This document shows, in pieces, positions 52,420 to 61,155 of a stretch of 64,000 nucleotides of DNA. Every line of letters starts with the position of its first letter. Positions within the stretch are counted from its first letter, which is position 1. The notes below the pieces were generated by a model that did not search any database, was not told the origin of the DNA, and was given only the letters and a program-made list of their open reading frames with translations. Origin of the DNA: Oceanospirillum sp048265165 (GTDB lineage Bacteria; Pseudomonadota; Gammaproteobacteria; Pseudomonadales; Halomonadaceae); the NCBI RefSeq assembly GCF_048265165.1, contig NZ_JBLXCD010000002.1, positions 372,001 through 436,000 on the forward strand, given 5' to 3'. A program made the position numbers and the translations under genes.

Positions 52420-53822
52420 TGGCACAGCATAAAATACTACTGGTTGATGATGAGCCTGCTTTTCGTGAACTGGCAAGCCGCTGGCTGGCTAATCAGGGGT
52501 ATCACGTTAAAACCGCAGGCAGTCTAAGTGCGGCGCGAGATACGCTAATCACGTTTGATGCGGATCTGGTTTTACTCGATCTGTCTATGCCGCCGCATTT
52601 TGCCCCTCAAACTACCTTAGCTGCTATGGCTGATTTTGAGGGTCGTCCTGTGATTATTATTACCGGCCATGCTGATCGTGATTTAGCGCTACAGGCCGTG
52701 GCCCTTGGTGCTTGGGACTTTATCGCCAAACCCATTGACCCGGATATGCTGGCGGTTGTTGTACGTCGGGCTATTACCAAAACCACATTAGAGCGGGAAC
52801 TAAATCAGCTCAAACAGGCGAGGGAACAACCCAAGGGCGCTGCGTCTTACATAGGCCATTCCGCCAGCGCCCAGCAAATACGCGCACTGATCGAACGTAT
52901 TGCTCCCACCGATGTTCGTGTTTTGGTTACTGGCCCCTCAGGAACAGGTAAAGAGGTGATTTCAAGAGGGCTGCATGACCTTAGTCACCGGTCAGAGAAG
53001 CCGTTTATTTCTGTACACTGCGGCGCCATCCCGGAAGATCTACTGGAAAGCGAATTATTCGGCTATAGCAAAGGCGCATTTACCGGTGCCGATAAAGATA
53101 AGGCAGGCCTATTATCACTATCTGATGGCGGCACCCTGTTTCTCGATGAAATTGGCGAGATGCCCCTGGCGATGCAGGTAAAACTCTTACGTGTATTACA
53201 GGAAGGAACATTTTTTCCCGTTGGTGGCCGCGAACAGCAACATATTGATGTACGGGTTATTTCCGCAACAAATGCGGATCTGCGAGAAAAAGTAAGAGAC
53301 GGTAGCTTCCGGGAAGATTTGTACTACCGCATTAAGGGCGTCAACATTGAAACGCAACCCCTTGCGGAGCGATTAGAAGATGTTCCTGTTCTACTGCAAG
53401 CCTTCCTATCTCTTTTGCAAAACAAGCAGGCCAGGCAAGATAAACAAGCTAAGCAGCCACCATCAAATCAACTGCAACTTAGCCCTGAAGCGATGCAATG
53501 GTTTCGTGCCCAAACATGGCCGGGTAATGTACGGGAGCTGAAAAATACTCTCGAAAGTGTTGCGTCTATTTGCTCTGAAGGAAGAATCACACTGGAGGAT
53601 ATTCAGCTGTTATACCCGCATATTGGGCAAGCAACGGAACCATCACCAATATCCGACACGCCCCTTTCATCAGTCACGCTGGATGAGCAGGTCAAAGATC
53701 TTGAGATTCGCCTTATTCATCAAGCCTTAGAAAAAAGCCAAGGCAATCGAACCCAAACCGCGAAACAATTAGGTATTTCACGACAAGGACTGATTAAGAA
53801 AATAGAACGCTATGGATTATAA
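52419..53822 (+). CDS. sigma-54-dependent response regulator
   Basis: 467-aa NtrC-family regulator, starting on the kinase stop (TGATG overlap). Receiver domain with Asp54 (VLLDLSMPP), AAA+ domain with Walker A GPSGTGKE, GAFTGA at residues 219-224 (contact with sigma-54) and FLDEIGEMPLAMQ, then a Fis-type HTH (GNRTQTAKQLGISRQGLIKKI). The receiver-ATPase linker is ordinary. Its genuine targets are not visible; the adjacent cyd operon is one candidate, though I see no -24/-12 site in front of it. Confidence 0.95.
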   Translation: MAQHKILLVDDEPAFRELASRWLANQGYHVKTAGSLSAARDTLITFDADLVLLDLSMPPHFAPQTTLAAMADFEGRPVIIITGHADRDLALQAVALGAWDFIAKPIDPDMLAVVVRRAITKTTLERELNQLKQAREQPKGAASYIGHSASAQQIRALIERIAPTDVRVLVTGPSGTGKEVISRGLHDLSHRSEKPFISVHCGAIPEDLLESELFGYSKGAFTGADKDKAGLLSLSDGGTLFLDEIGEMPLAMQVKLLRVLQEGTFFPVGGREQQHIDVRVISATNADLREKVRDGSFREDLYYRIKGVNIETQPLAERLEDVPVLLQAFLSLLQNKQARQDKQAKQPPSNQLQLSPEAMQWFRAQTWPGNVRELKNTLESVASICSEGRITLEDIQLLYPHIGQATEPSPISDTPLSSVTLDEQVKDLEIRLIHQALEKSQGNRTQTAKQLGISRQGLIKKIERYGL

Positions 53823-53857
53823 GCTGGCCAGAAAAGGGGGGTTACAGGCCGGACGGG

Positions 53858-54391
53858 CTACAGATCAAACTCAACGCCGGCACTTAACTGAGCGGCATCC
53901 GCTTTGAGTTGCGTATAGTCAAGGGTGAGAACGAGGGAGTTTGTCATCTTTAATGTGATGCCGCCGCCATAGGACTCACCTGAAAATGAGAAGCGCTCTT
54001 TAGCAGAGTCCTCGCTAAGTTCATCAAAACTGTAATCCACCTGAACATAACCATACTTCAGGTTAACATCAACCCAGCTGCCCATTGGTCTTATGAACAT
54101 TAAATAAGCACCGGACGTCGTATATTTAATATCGTGGGGGTAGGGTTTGTTATCATCACCCTTTTTAACCGTACCTCGAAAAGCCTTCGCGTCGGAATAC
54201 TCAAACTGAAAGGCCCATAACGAGCTCATCCGATAACCCAACGTGTAAATTAAAGGTCTGGCTCTTTCCGCTTCCATGCCATCCATCAATAACGCACCGC
54301 CAAAAACCCCAAGATAACCGTGAGCTGTGGCGGCAAAAACTCCCTTTGGCACAAGCATCAGTGCAAAAGCAAAAAGGACAACCCTCAACAA
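53858..54391 (-). CDS. small outer-membrane beta-barrel protein
   Basis: 177-aa exported protein with a signal peptide (LRVVLFAFALMLVPKGVFA-A) and an OmpA/OmpW-like eight-strand pattern: HGYLGVFGGALLMDG, SLWAFQFEYSDAKAF, DVNLKYGYVQVDYSF, SYGGGITLKMTNSLVLTLDYTQL, ending in GVEFDL with the usual terminal aromatic. Function unknown; convergent with the regulator gene. Confidence 0.78.
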   Translation of the reverse strand: MLRVVLFAFALMLVPKGVFAATAHGYLGVFGGALLMDGMEAERARPLIYTLGYRMSSLWAFQFEYSDAKAFRGTVKKGDDNKPYPHDIKYTTSGAYLMFIRPMGSWVDVNLKYGYVQVDYSFDELSEDSAKERFSFSGESYGGGITLKMTNSLVLTLDYTQLKADAAQLSAGVEFDL

Positions 54392-54523
54392 ATCAGAACC
54401 CTCTAAGAATAGTCCTTTTAATTGGCAAGAATTATCGCATAGATTAATTTAAGCGTCTGTGATGCTGTGTAACGAGATGTTCTTCAACCGGGCTGCTGTC
54501 AGTCAAGTAACAAGCCACAATGC

Positions 54524-55318
54524 TCAGCCAAGTAACAGGCTATCATCGCTGAGTTCTTCCCCCTTTGTTTTGGAAAATAATGCCAGCAAATCAGGAACAT
54601 CAAGCCCTTCCCGATCCCGGCCTTCTACATCAAACGCAATATTGCCTTCATGCAGCATCAGTGTACGATCACCAACATCTAACGCTTGGCGCATTGAGTG
54701 CGTCACCATCAATGCGGTTAGATTCTGCTCTTCGATAATATTTTTCGTCAGCTCCAGCACAAAAGCCGCAGTTTTCGGATCAAGCGCCGCAGTATGCTCA
54801 TCCAGTAACAGGATCTTCATCGGCTGCAGGGTTGCCATTAACAGGCTAACGGCCTGTCGCTGCCCACCGGAAAGCAGTCCCATACGATCACCCAGGCGCT
54901 TTTCCAGTCCGAGTCCCAAACGAGCCAGACGTTCCTTAAATATCTCCTGATACTCATGACGAATGGAGCGATTTAAGCCGCGTCCATGACCTCGTTTTAG
55001 CGCCAGCGCCATATTCTCTTCAATGGTCAGTGCTTCACAGGTGCCCGCCAGAGGGTCCTGAAATACCCGCGCCACTAAACCCGCACGCTTGTTGGTTGGC
55101 CAACGAGTAACCTCCTGATCATCAATCAGAATTCTGCCGTGGTCCGCTAACACTTCACCCGCAAGAGCATTCAGGAAAGTGGACTTACCGGCCCCATTAC
55201 TGCCGATCACAGTCACAAACTGGCCTTCTGGAATCGTCAGGTTCAGCCCCCGCAGAGCCCTGTTTTCTAACGGTGTACCAGCACCGAATGTCACCTCAAG
55301 CTGATCAACCTGAATCAT
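54524..55318 (-). CDS. ABC transporter ATP-binding protein
   Basis: 264-aa ATPase. Walker A GSNGAGKST, signature LSGGQRQAV, Walker B ILLLDEHTAALDP and switch His in VTHSMRQAL. It is in the subgroup paired with ABC_sub_bind systems. Its start overlaps the permease stop by 4 bp. Confidence 0.94.
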   Translation of the reverse strand: MIQVDQLEVTFGAGTPLENRALRGLNLTIPEGQFVTVIGSNGAGKSTFLNALAGEVLADHGRILIDDQEVTRWPTNKRAGLVARVFQDPLAGTCEALTIEENMALALKRGHGRGLNRSIRHEYQEIFKERLARLGLGLEKRLGDRMGLLSGGQRQAVSLLMATLQPMKILLLDEHTAALDPKTAAFVLELTKNIIEEQNLTALMVTHSMRQALDVGDRTLMLHEGNIAFDVEGRDREGLDVPDLLALFSKTKGEELSDDSLLLG

Positions 55319-56205
55319 GCCCGACCTCCTTTACGCTTAAGCAGTTTCATACGAGGCATAACAATGGCCAGCGTAACCAGCACCGCAGTAATCAGATTCA
55401 GATCCTGAGCCTTCAGGCCGATCCAATCCGCATTCAGCGCCACCGCAATAGCAAGCCGGTAAAGGATCGCGCCAATCAGACAGGCAAAAATCCAGCGAGC
55501 AATGGTACGGGTGGATAAAATCGCCTCACCTCCGATCACCGCTGCCAGACCGATGACAATGGTTCCCACTCCCATGGTGACATCCGCAGTACCCTGACTC
55601 TGGGCAAACAGAGCGCCAGCCAGACCCACCATGCCATTGGCAAGGGCAACCCCCAGAATCGTCAGGCGTCCGGTATGCACACCGTTAGCCCGCGCCATCT
55701 TGTCATTAACACCCGTTGCCCGCATCGCCAGCCCCAGTTCCGAGGTCATAAAGCGAACAAACAGCAAATAAACCACCAGGACAAAACCACTGAGAATAAT
55801 AGGGTTGATCAGATAGAAAGGGATATTCCAATTCTCAAACGGCGTAAAAACCGTCTCATCCCCCAGCAGGGCGACATTTGGCTTTCCCATAATCCGGAGG
55901 TTAATAGAATACAGCGCGATCATCGTCAGAATTGACGCCAGCAGGTTAAGAATCTGTAGACGAACATTCAACCAAGCCGTAACAACACCAGCTAAACAAC
56001 CTGCAACCATTGCCATCGCCGTTGCCAACCAAGGGTTCCAACCGGTTACAATCAGGGTTGCAGCAACCGCAGCACCCAATGGGAAACTGCCATCAACAGT
56101 AAGGTCCGGAAAATCCAACACACGAAAGGCGATAAAGACGCCAAAAGCCACCAAACCAAATAAAAGGCCGGACTCCACAGCGCCGAAAAAGGCAATTGAA
56201 CTCAC
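55315..56205 (-). CDS. ABC transporter permease
   Basis: 296-aa integral membrane protein of the branched-chain amino acid permease family (about eight TM segments). DFPDLTVDGSFPLGAAVAATLI is typical of the subclass that works with ABC_sub_bind proteins. GVALANGMVGLAGALFAQSQG and GVGTIVIGLAAVIGGEAIL are also conserved. Confidence 0.93.
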   Translation of the reverse strand: MSSIAFFGAVESGLLFGLVAFGVFIAFRVLDFPDLTVDGSFPLGAAVAATLIVTGWNPWLATAMAMVAGCLAGVVTAWLNVRLQILNLLASILTMIALYSINLRIMGKPNVALLGDETVFTPFENWNIPFYLINPIILSGFVLVVYLLFVRFMTSELGLAMRATGVNDKMARANGVHTGRLTILGVALANGMVGLAGALFAQSQGTADVTMGVGTIVIGLAAVIGGEAILSTRTIARWIFACLIGAILYRLAIAVALNADWIGLKAQDLNLITAVLVTLAIVMPRMKLLKRKGGRA

Positions 56206-56293
56206 GATGATTCCGTTTAGAGATTAGGGCTCAAAAGAGCGGTTTATATAGCGCAGCAGACAGCGCTCATTAAATGAAACAAGCTTTTTAACG

Positions 56294-56317
56294 AGAAAAA
56301 GCGGCCGTTGGCCGCTT
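56294..56317 (-). terminator. hairpin between binding-protein and permease genes
   Basis: AAGCGGCC (56299-56306) pairs with GGCCGCTT (56310-56317); on the minus strand the stem is followed by TTTTT. It probably stops most transcripts after the binding-protein gene, giving more binding protein than membrane complex. Confidence 0.75.
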
Positions 56318-56340
56318 CGCTTATTTTATACCTTCAGCCT

Positions 56341-57312
56341 TTATTGAATCACTTTTTTGGCTTCAGCGATCAATGCCTTCGGCAGAGTCACACCCATACG
56401 TTCAGCCGCTGCAGGATTAATCACCAGATCCATTGTATGCACTCCCTCTACAGGAATGTTCTTAGGTGATTCTCCCTTCAGAATACGTTCAACGATCACA
56501 CCGGTCTGACGCCCCACCTGATAGTAATCAAAACCTACCGCAGCAACCGCACCACGGCTTACGGAATCAGTATCACCGGTAATCACAGGAATATTGGACT
56601 GTTCCGCCACTTTCAGAACCGCTTCCAGTGCAGAGATAACGGTGTTATCAATGGGCAGATAGATCACATCCACTTTACCCACCAAGGAACGGGCTGATGC
56701 CAGCACATCGGAAGACTTAGTCGCAGCCGCCTCAACCACACTCATACCCTGCTTAGGCGCAGCTTCGTGCACCATCTCAACAGAGCTTACCGAGTTTGCT
56801 TCACCGGGATTAAAAATAACACCCACTTTTTCAGCACCCGGAACAACTCTTTTGACCAGCTCCATATGCTTGTCCATCGGCAGCATATCGGTGGTGCCCG
56901 TTACCCAGCGGGTCGGCTTATCTAAAGCTTTAACAAGCTTGGCACCCACAGGGTCTGTCACCGCAGAAAACACCACAGGGATTCCCCGCGCCGCTGAAAC
57001 AGCAGTCTGAGCCGATGGTGTTGTGATCGCAACAATGACATCAGGCGCATCACCGGCAAACTTTTTCGCCACCTGAGCCGCCGTTGCCGGGCTACCCTGA
57101 GCACTTTCATAGTTCCACTTCAGGTTTTCACCCACAACATAACCACGTTCCGCCAGCTCATCTTTTACCCCCTCACGAATCGCATCCAGAGACGGATGCT
57201 CAACAATCTGGGTAATAGCAACAGAAGCATCGGCTTGCACCAGCGTACTTGTCAGGCCTGATGCCAGTAACAGGGAGCCCGCAATAAGCTTACGAAGTTT
57301 GGATTTAAACAT
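56341..57312 (-). CDS. ABC transporter substrate-binding protein (ABC_sub_bind)
   Basis: 323-aa periplasmic protein. Signal peptide at residues 1-27 (LIAGSLLLASGLTSTLVQA-D). Family motifs ITQIVEHPSLDAIREGVKDEL, AITTPSAQTAVSAARGIPVVFSAVTDPVGAKLV, VGVIFNPGEANSV and DTDSVSRGAVAAVGFDYYQVGRQTG are clear. Start at 57312 has GGAG 6 bp upstream; the frame extends to 57396 without one. Relatives import aromatic amino acids (TrpX) or other small organics; ligand unknown. Confidence 0.93.
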   Translation of the reverse strand: MFKSKLRKLIAGSLLLASGLTSTLVQADASVAITQIVEHPSLDAIREGVKDELAERGYVVGENLKWNYESAQGSPATAAQVAKKFAGDAPDVIVAITTPSAQTAVSAARGIPVVFSAVTDPVGAKLVKALDKPTRWVTGTTDMLPMDKHMELVKRVVPGAEKVGVIFNPGEANSVSSVEMVHEAAPKQGMSVVEAAATKSSDVLASARSLVGKVDVIYLPIDNTVISALEAVLKVAEQSNIPVITGDTDSVSRGAVAAVGFDYYQVGRQTGVIVERILKGESPKNIPVEGVHTMDLVINPAAAERMGVTLPKALIAEAKKVIQ

Positions 57313-57557
57313 GGTCGTCTCCAGATTGTGCAGCTGACTTTGAGCTGTCTGAAAGATTAAGGCAGTCTCACATGGCTCGTTACACCAAGCCTGCAAGCTA
57401 TTTTTTTATAATAAACTCTTGAGCTTTACCGGAGGTTTCTGGCAGATCACTCGGCAAAACGGCAAAATATGGAGCATAACTATACCTTAATATCCCCTAT
57501 GACCGAAAACGATGCCGGACAAAAATTCGGCCGCCTGACAAATTGCTGAGAAAATAA

Positions 57558-57872
57558 ATGAACACCTCAACACCTTCCGTAAAGGAAGCACTGTATCTGG
57601 TGCTCCACCAGATCCCTGAAGGGCGCTTTACAACCTATGGTCGGCTGGCAAGTCTGCTTCCGGTGTCAGCCTCCGCACGCCAGGTTGCCCGCTTGCTCAG
57701 CCAGCTGCCTGAAGGAACACAGTTACCCTGGCACAGAGTTGTTAATAGCCAATTTAAAGTTTCAGAATTTGCTAAACATGATGAACAGAGTCAACGCTTG
57801 ATAGCTGAAGGCATACCCCCCTCAGCCCATGGCAAACTGCCCGTTCACAAGGTCTGGCCAGACAACCCCTGA
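57558..57872 (+). CDS. alkyltransferase-like protein (ATL)
   Basis: 104-aa MGMT-like protein. The alkyl-acceptor motif PCHR of methyltransferases is P57-W-H-R60 here, so the reactive Cys is replaced by Trp, as in ATL proteins that bind O6-alkylguanine and hand it to nucleotide-excision repair. FTTYGRLASLL and ARQVARLLSQLP form the DNA-binding helix part. Stands alone, divergent from the ABC importer. Confidence 0.9.
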   Translation: MNTSTPSVKEALYLVLHQIPEGRFTTYGRLASLLPVSASARQVARLLSQLPEGTQLPWHRVVNSQFKVSEFAKHDEQSQRLIAEGIPPSAHGKLPVHKVWPDNP

Positions 57873-57965
57873 ACAACGTTCAAGAAACATGTCAGGGTAA
57901 AGGGTGAAACTTTTTGCCAGCACACAAGCAAAAGTGAGCCAGATTCATTGATAAATGAGGAAATC

Positions 57966-57994
57966 TTGAACAGAAATTACAAAGGGTTGTGTTA
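57966..57994 (+). promoter_or_regulatory. tentative serA promoter
   Basis: TTGAAC followed after 17 bp by GTGTTA/TGTTAC in the 294-bp gap between the ATL gene and serA. The rest of the long leader has short hairpins but no riboswitch fold I recognise and no gene. Confidence 0.35.
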
Positions 57995-58166
57995 CCATGT
58001 TGCCCCTGTTGTTGGGATAAGTAACAAAACTCCCTGTTACCCCTGCGAAACGCAACAACAATCCTGTGCAGGCTCCTGCTGCACTATAAGTTGACCCGCA
58101 ACAGAAGTTCGCTACAGCTTATTTCAGACCGGCGACCTGCCGTGACCGTTAGAGGGTTCCAGCACC

Positions 58167-59396
58167 ATGGCTACTACGTCTCTTGACAAGAGCAAAATCA
58201 AAATTCTTCTTCTGGAAGGTGTACACCAATCTGCCGTTGATAACTTCAAGGCAGCAGGCTACACCAATATTGAGTATCACGCAGCTTCACTTCCGGAAGA
58301 GCAGCTTAAAGAGTCGATCAAAGACGCCCACTTTGTCGGCATACGTTCCCGTACTCAATTAACCGAACAGGTTTTTGATGCGGCAGAAAAACTGGTTGCG
58401 GTAGGCTGCTTCTGCATCGGCACCAACCAGGTTGATCTTAAAGCTGCGATGATTCGTGGCATTGCGGTATTCAACGCACCTTACTCCAACACCCGATCCG
58501 TTGCAGAACTTGTTCTTGCCGAGTCCATCATGCTGTTGCGTGGTGTACCGGAGAAAAGCGCCGTTTGTCACCGGGGCGGCTGGCTGAAGTCCGCGAAAAA
58601 CTCTTTTGAGATTCGCGGAAAAACACTGGGTATTGTCGGCTACGGCAGCATCGGCTCTCAGCTGTCGGTTCTGGCGGAATCTCTGGGTATGAAAGTGATC
58701 TACTTTGATGTAATCACCAAACTGCCACTGGGTAACGCAGAACAGGTTGGCAGCATGAAAGAGCTGCTGAGCACAGCTGATATCGTATCCCTGCATGTCC
58801 CCGAAACCGAAGCAACCAAATGGATGATGGGCCCTGAGCAATTTGCTGAAATGAAGCAAGGCTCCATCTTTATCAACGCAGCACGCGGTACCGTTGTTGA
58901 TATCGATGCCCTGGCAGACGTGGTGCGTAGCGGAAAACTACTGGGTGCAGCTATTGACGTTTTCCCGGTTGAACCACGCTCTAATAATGAAGAATTTGTT
59001 TCACCGCTGCGTGAGTTCGACAACGTCATTCTGACCCCGCATGTAGGCGGCTCCACGATGGAAGCGCAAGAAAACATCGGTGTCGAAGTTTCAGAAAAAC
59101 TGATCAAGTACAGCGATAACGGTACCACTACCAGTGCGGTTAACTTCCCGGAAGTGGCTCTGCCATCGCACCCCGGCAAACACCGTTTACTGCACCTGCA
59201 TGAGAACGTGCCCGGCGTTCTGTCTGAGATCAACAAGGTGCTGTCTGACAACGGCATCAACATCTCCGGCCAGTTCCTGCAGACCAACGAAAAAGTGGGT
59301 TATGTGGTTGTTGACGTTGAAAAAGAGTACAGCCCGCAGGCTCTGAACGCACTTCGCACAGTAAGCCATACCATTCGTGCACGGGTACTGTTCTGA
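58167..59396 (+). CDS. serA: D-3-phosphoglycerate dehydrogenase
   Basis: 409-aa NAD enzyme opening serine synthesis. Nucleotide motif GYGSIGSQL, catalytic region NAARGTVVDIDAL and LTPHVGGSTMEAQENIG, and a C-terminal ACT domain (about 338-409: LLHLHENVPGVLSEINKVLSDNGINI) that binds serine for feedback control. GCFCIGTNQVDL is as in E. coli. Length equals the short enteric type. Confidence 0.98.
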   Translation: MATTSLDKSKIKILLLEGVHQSAVDNFKAAGYTNIEYHAASLPEEQLKESIKDAHFVGIRSRTQLTEQVFDAAEKLVAVGCFCIGTNQVDLKAAMIRGIAVFNAPYSNTRSVAELVLAESIMLLRGVPEKSAVCHRGGWLKSAKNSFEIRGKTLGIVGYGSIGSQLSVLAESLGMKVIYFDVITKLPLGNAEQVGSMKELLSTADIVSLHVPETEATKWMMGPEQFAEMKQGSIFINAARGTVVDIDALADVVRSGKLLGAAIDVFPVEPRSNNEEFVSPLREFDNVILTPHVGGSTMEAQENIGVEVSEKLIKYSDNGTTTSAVNFPEVALPSHPGKHRLLHLHENVPGVLSEINKVLSDNGINISGQFLQTNEKVGYVVVDVEKEYSPQALNALRTVSHTIRARVLF

Positions 59397-59454
59397 TAAA
59401 GAGCAACCCAGTGCCTGTAGATTAGTCATCTACCAGGCCACGACACGTCTTAAG

Positions 59455-59496
59455 GCCCGACAGGCACACCCAACAGGTGGATCTGTCGGGCTTTTT
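59455..59496 (+). terminator. terminator of serA
   Basis: GCCCGACAG (59455-59463) pairs with CTGTCGGGC (59483-59491), followed by five T's; the loop has a small CACC/GGTG stem. Confidence 0.85.
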
Positions 59497-59638
59497 CAGG
59501 TCTCTGTTTTATATTCTGCAGCCTATTTTTTTGCTAATCTGATTTTTCTGAAGCGTTACAAAACCCAGAACTGTAAAAAGCGTTTGCAGGACCGGAAAAC
59601 GTCACCTGGCCGATATTGTTATCAAAGGATCTGGAAAA

Positions 59639-60202
59639 ATGAACAAAACATCTTGGTTAAAACTATCTGCGCTTTCATTGGCTTTAGGCCTTGCGGCCTG
59701 TAGCAGCACACCTGAAAAAGCAGGCTCTTCAGCATATCCCGACTGGATCGATCAGCCCGTTGTTGCTGACGGCATTGCAGAAAGTGCCTGTGTCAGCTCC
59801 AGCGGCAACATGACACTGGATAAAAAACGCGCTACCGCCAATGCCCGTGCCATGATTGCTCAGTCCATAGAGACCCGAATTAAAGCGATGGATAAAACCT
59901 ATCAGCGTGTCACTGAGAGTGAGCAGGAGATGACGTCAGGCTCAACCTTTGAGAGCGTCTCCAAACAGGTAACAGAGCAAAGCCTGAACGGCACAAAAGT
60001 TGTTGAAAGCGGCTATTTCAGAATTAATGAGAAAAATCAGTACTGCGTGATGGTTGGCTTTGGTCAACAGGAAACCAAAGCAGTATTCGACAACGCTATG
60101 AAAGCAGCAAAAACCGAGATGAGCCCAACATCTGAGCGAGCGATGTACGAAGAGTTCCGCGCCTATAAAGCTCAGCAGGAATTGGAAGAGTCACTGCGCT
60201 AA
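59639..60202 (+). CDS. LPP20-family lipoprotein
   Basis: 187-aa lipoprotein with lipobox L-A-A-C (about residues 18-21) and the LPP20-domain region YPDWIDQP, DKKRATANARAMIAQSIETRIKAM and KNQYCVMVGF. The C-terminal 40 residues are helical and charged. Function of the family is unknown; related proteins occur in polar flagellum or envelope loci. No linked partner genes. Confidence 0.85.
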   Translation: MNKTSWLKLSALSLALGLAACSSTPEKAGSSAYPDWIDQPVVADGIAESACVSSSGNMTLDKKRATANARAMIAQSIETRIKAMDKTYQRVTESEQEMTSGSTFESVSKQVTEQSLNGTKVVESGYFRINEKNQYCVMVGFGQQETKAVFDNAMKAAKTEMSPTSERAMYEEFRAYKAQQELEESLR

Positions 60203-60247
60203 AAAGTACAGTCCCACCGATCCTGAACCTGTTTCAGGGTGGTCAAA

Positions 60248-60276
60248 AACGGGCTGTCGGCGACTGACAGCCCGTT
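60248..60276 (+). terminator. terminator of the lipoprotein gene
   Basis: AACGGGCTGTC (60248-60258) pairs with GACAGCCCGTT (60266-60276), an 11-bp stem with a 7-nt loop. Confidence 0.75.
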
Positions 60277-60331
60277 GTGCCTTATTTCTGCCAGCAACCC
60301 AGCTTATCAATACTCCACTTTCAGGCTTACC

Positions 60332-60985
60332 ATGACAACGCACTGCCCAGACCCTTGCCCCCTGTGTTCCGGTTACAACATTCAGCACTACAGTCAGGAT
60401 AAAAAGCGGAACTACTGGCAGTGTCAGACCTGTGATCTTGTCTTTGTGGATAAGTCTCAGCAACTAAACCATGACGATGAAAAAGCGGTTTACCAGCAAC
60501 ACGAGAACAGCCCTCAAGACGCAGGTTATCGCAAATTTCTCAGTCGTATGTCCCAACCCATGCTTGAGCGTATCTTACCGGGTAGCCATGGCTTAGATTT
60601 TGGCTGTGGGCCTGGCCCAACCCTTTCACTGATGTTTGAAGAAACAGGGCACAGAATGACAATTTATGACCCCTATTTTGCCAACAACCCTGAAGCGCTA
60701 AAGCAATCTTATGACTTTATCACCAGCACAGAGGTGTTTGAGCACCTGTCGGCACCAAAACAGGTACTGGAACAGCTGATTCCAATGCTGAAGCCCAGCG
60801 GCTGGATGGGATTAATGACCAAAAGAGTTATCGATCAGGATGCGTTCAAAAGCTGGCACTATAAAAATGACCCGACCCATATCACCTTTTTTAGTGAACA
60901 AACATTCCACTGGATCGCGCAACATTACCTTCTGGAACTGACACTTGTTGACCAGGATGTGGTTCTGCTGCAGAAGCCTGCTTAG
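60332..60985 (+). CDS. class I SAM-dependent methyltransferase with zinc-ribbon start
   Basis: 217-aa protein. It opens with a treble-clef type CPLC...CQTCDLVF motif (Cys at about 10, 13, 33 and 36), then a Rossmann methyltransferase domain with LDFGCGPGPTLSLMF and FITSTEVFEHL. C-terminal block LMTKRVIDQDAFKSWHYKNDPTHITFFSEQTF. Start at 60332 fits the zinc motif; the frame extends to 60239 over the terminator. Substrate unknown, probably a small metabolite or protein. Confidence 0.85.
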   Translation: MTTHCPDPCPLCSGYNIQHYSQDKKRNYWQCQTCDLVFVDKSQQLNHDDEKAVYQQHENSPQDAGYRKFLSRMSQPMLERILPGSHGLDFGCGPGPTLSLMFEETGHRMTIYDPYFANNPEALKQSYDFITSTEVFEHLSAPKQVLEQLIPMLKPSGWMGLMTKRVIDQDAFKSWHYKNDPTHITFFSEQTFHWIAQHYLLELTLVDQDVVLLQKPA

Positions 60986-61155
60986 TACCTGAAAAAACGC
61001 TCATCAGCAGTCTATGTCCGGGGCATTAGCGGACACGAATGGCTATGGTCGCCTTACCGTCAGCCTTTGCTGTCATCAAAGCGACACAGTGCCGTCAGCT
61101 TTCTGTCATTTTATCTGCTTAATGTGGCCACAAAGCATCTGTAAAGGACAGGCCT

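Noticed and set aside
54423..54440. TGGCA-N8-TCGCAT, a weak -24/-12 look-alike near the sigma-54 regulator
   Set aside because: It points away from the barrel-protein gene and no gene lies in its direction.
57873..58166. Possible riboswitch in the long serA leader
   Set aside because: Only short ordinary stems are seen, none matching a glycine, SAM or other known aptamer core that I can recognise.
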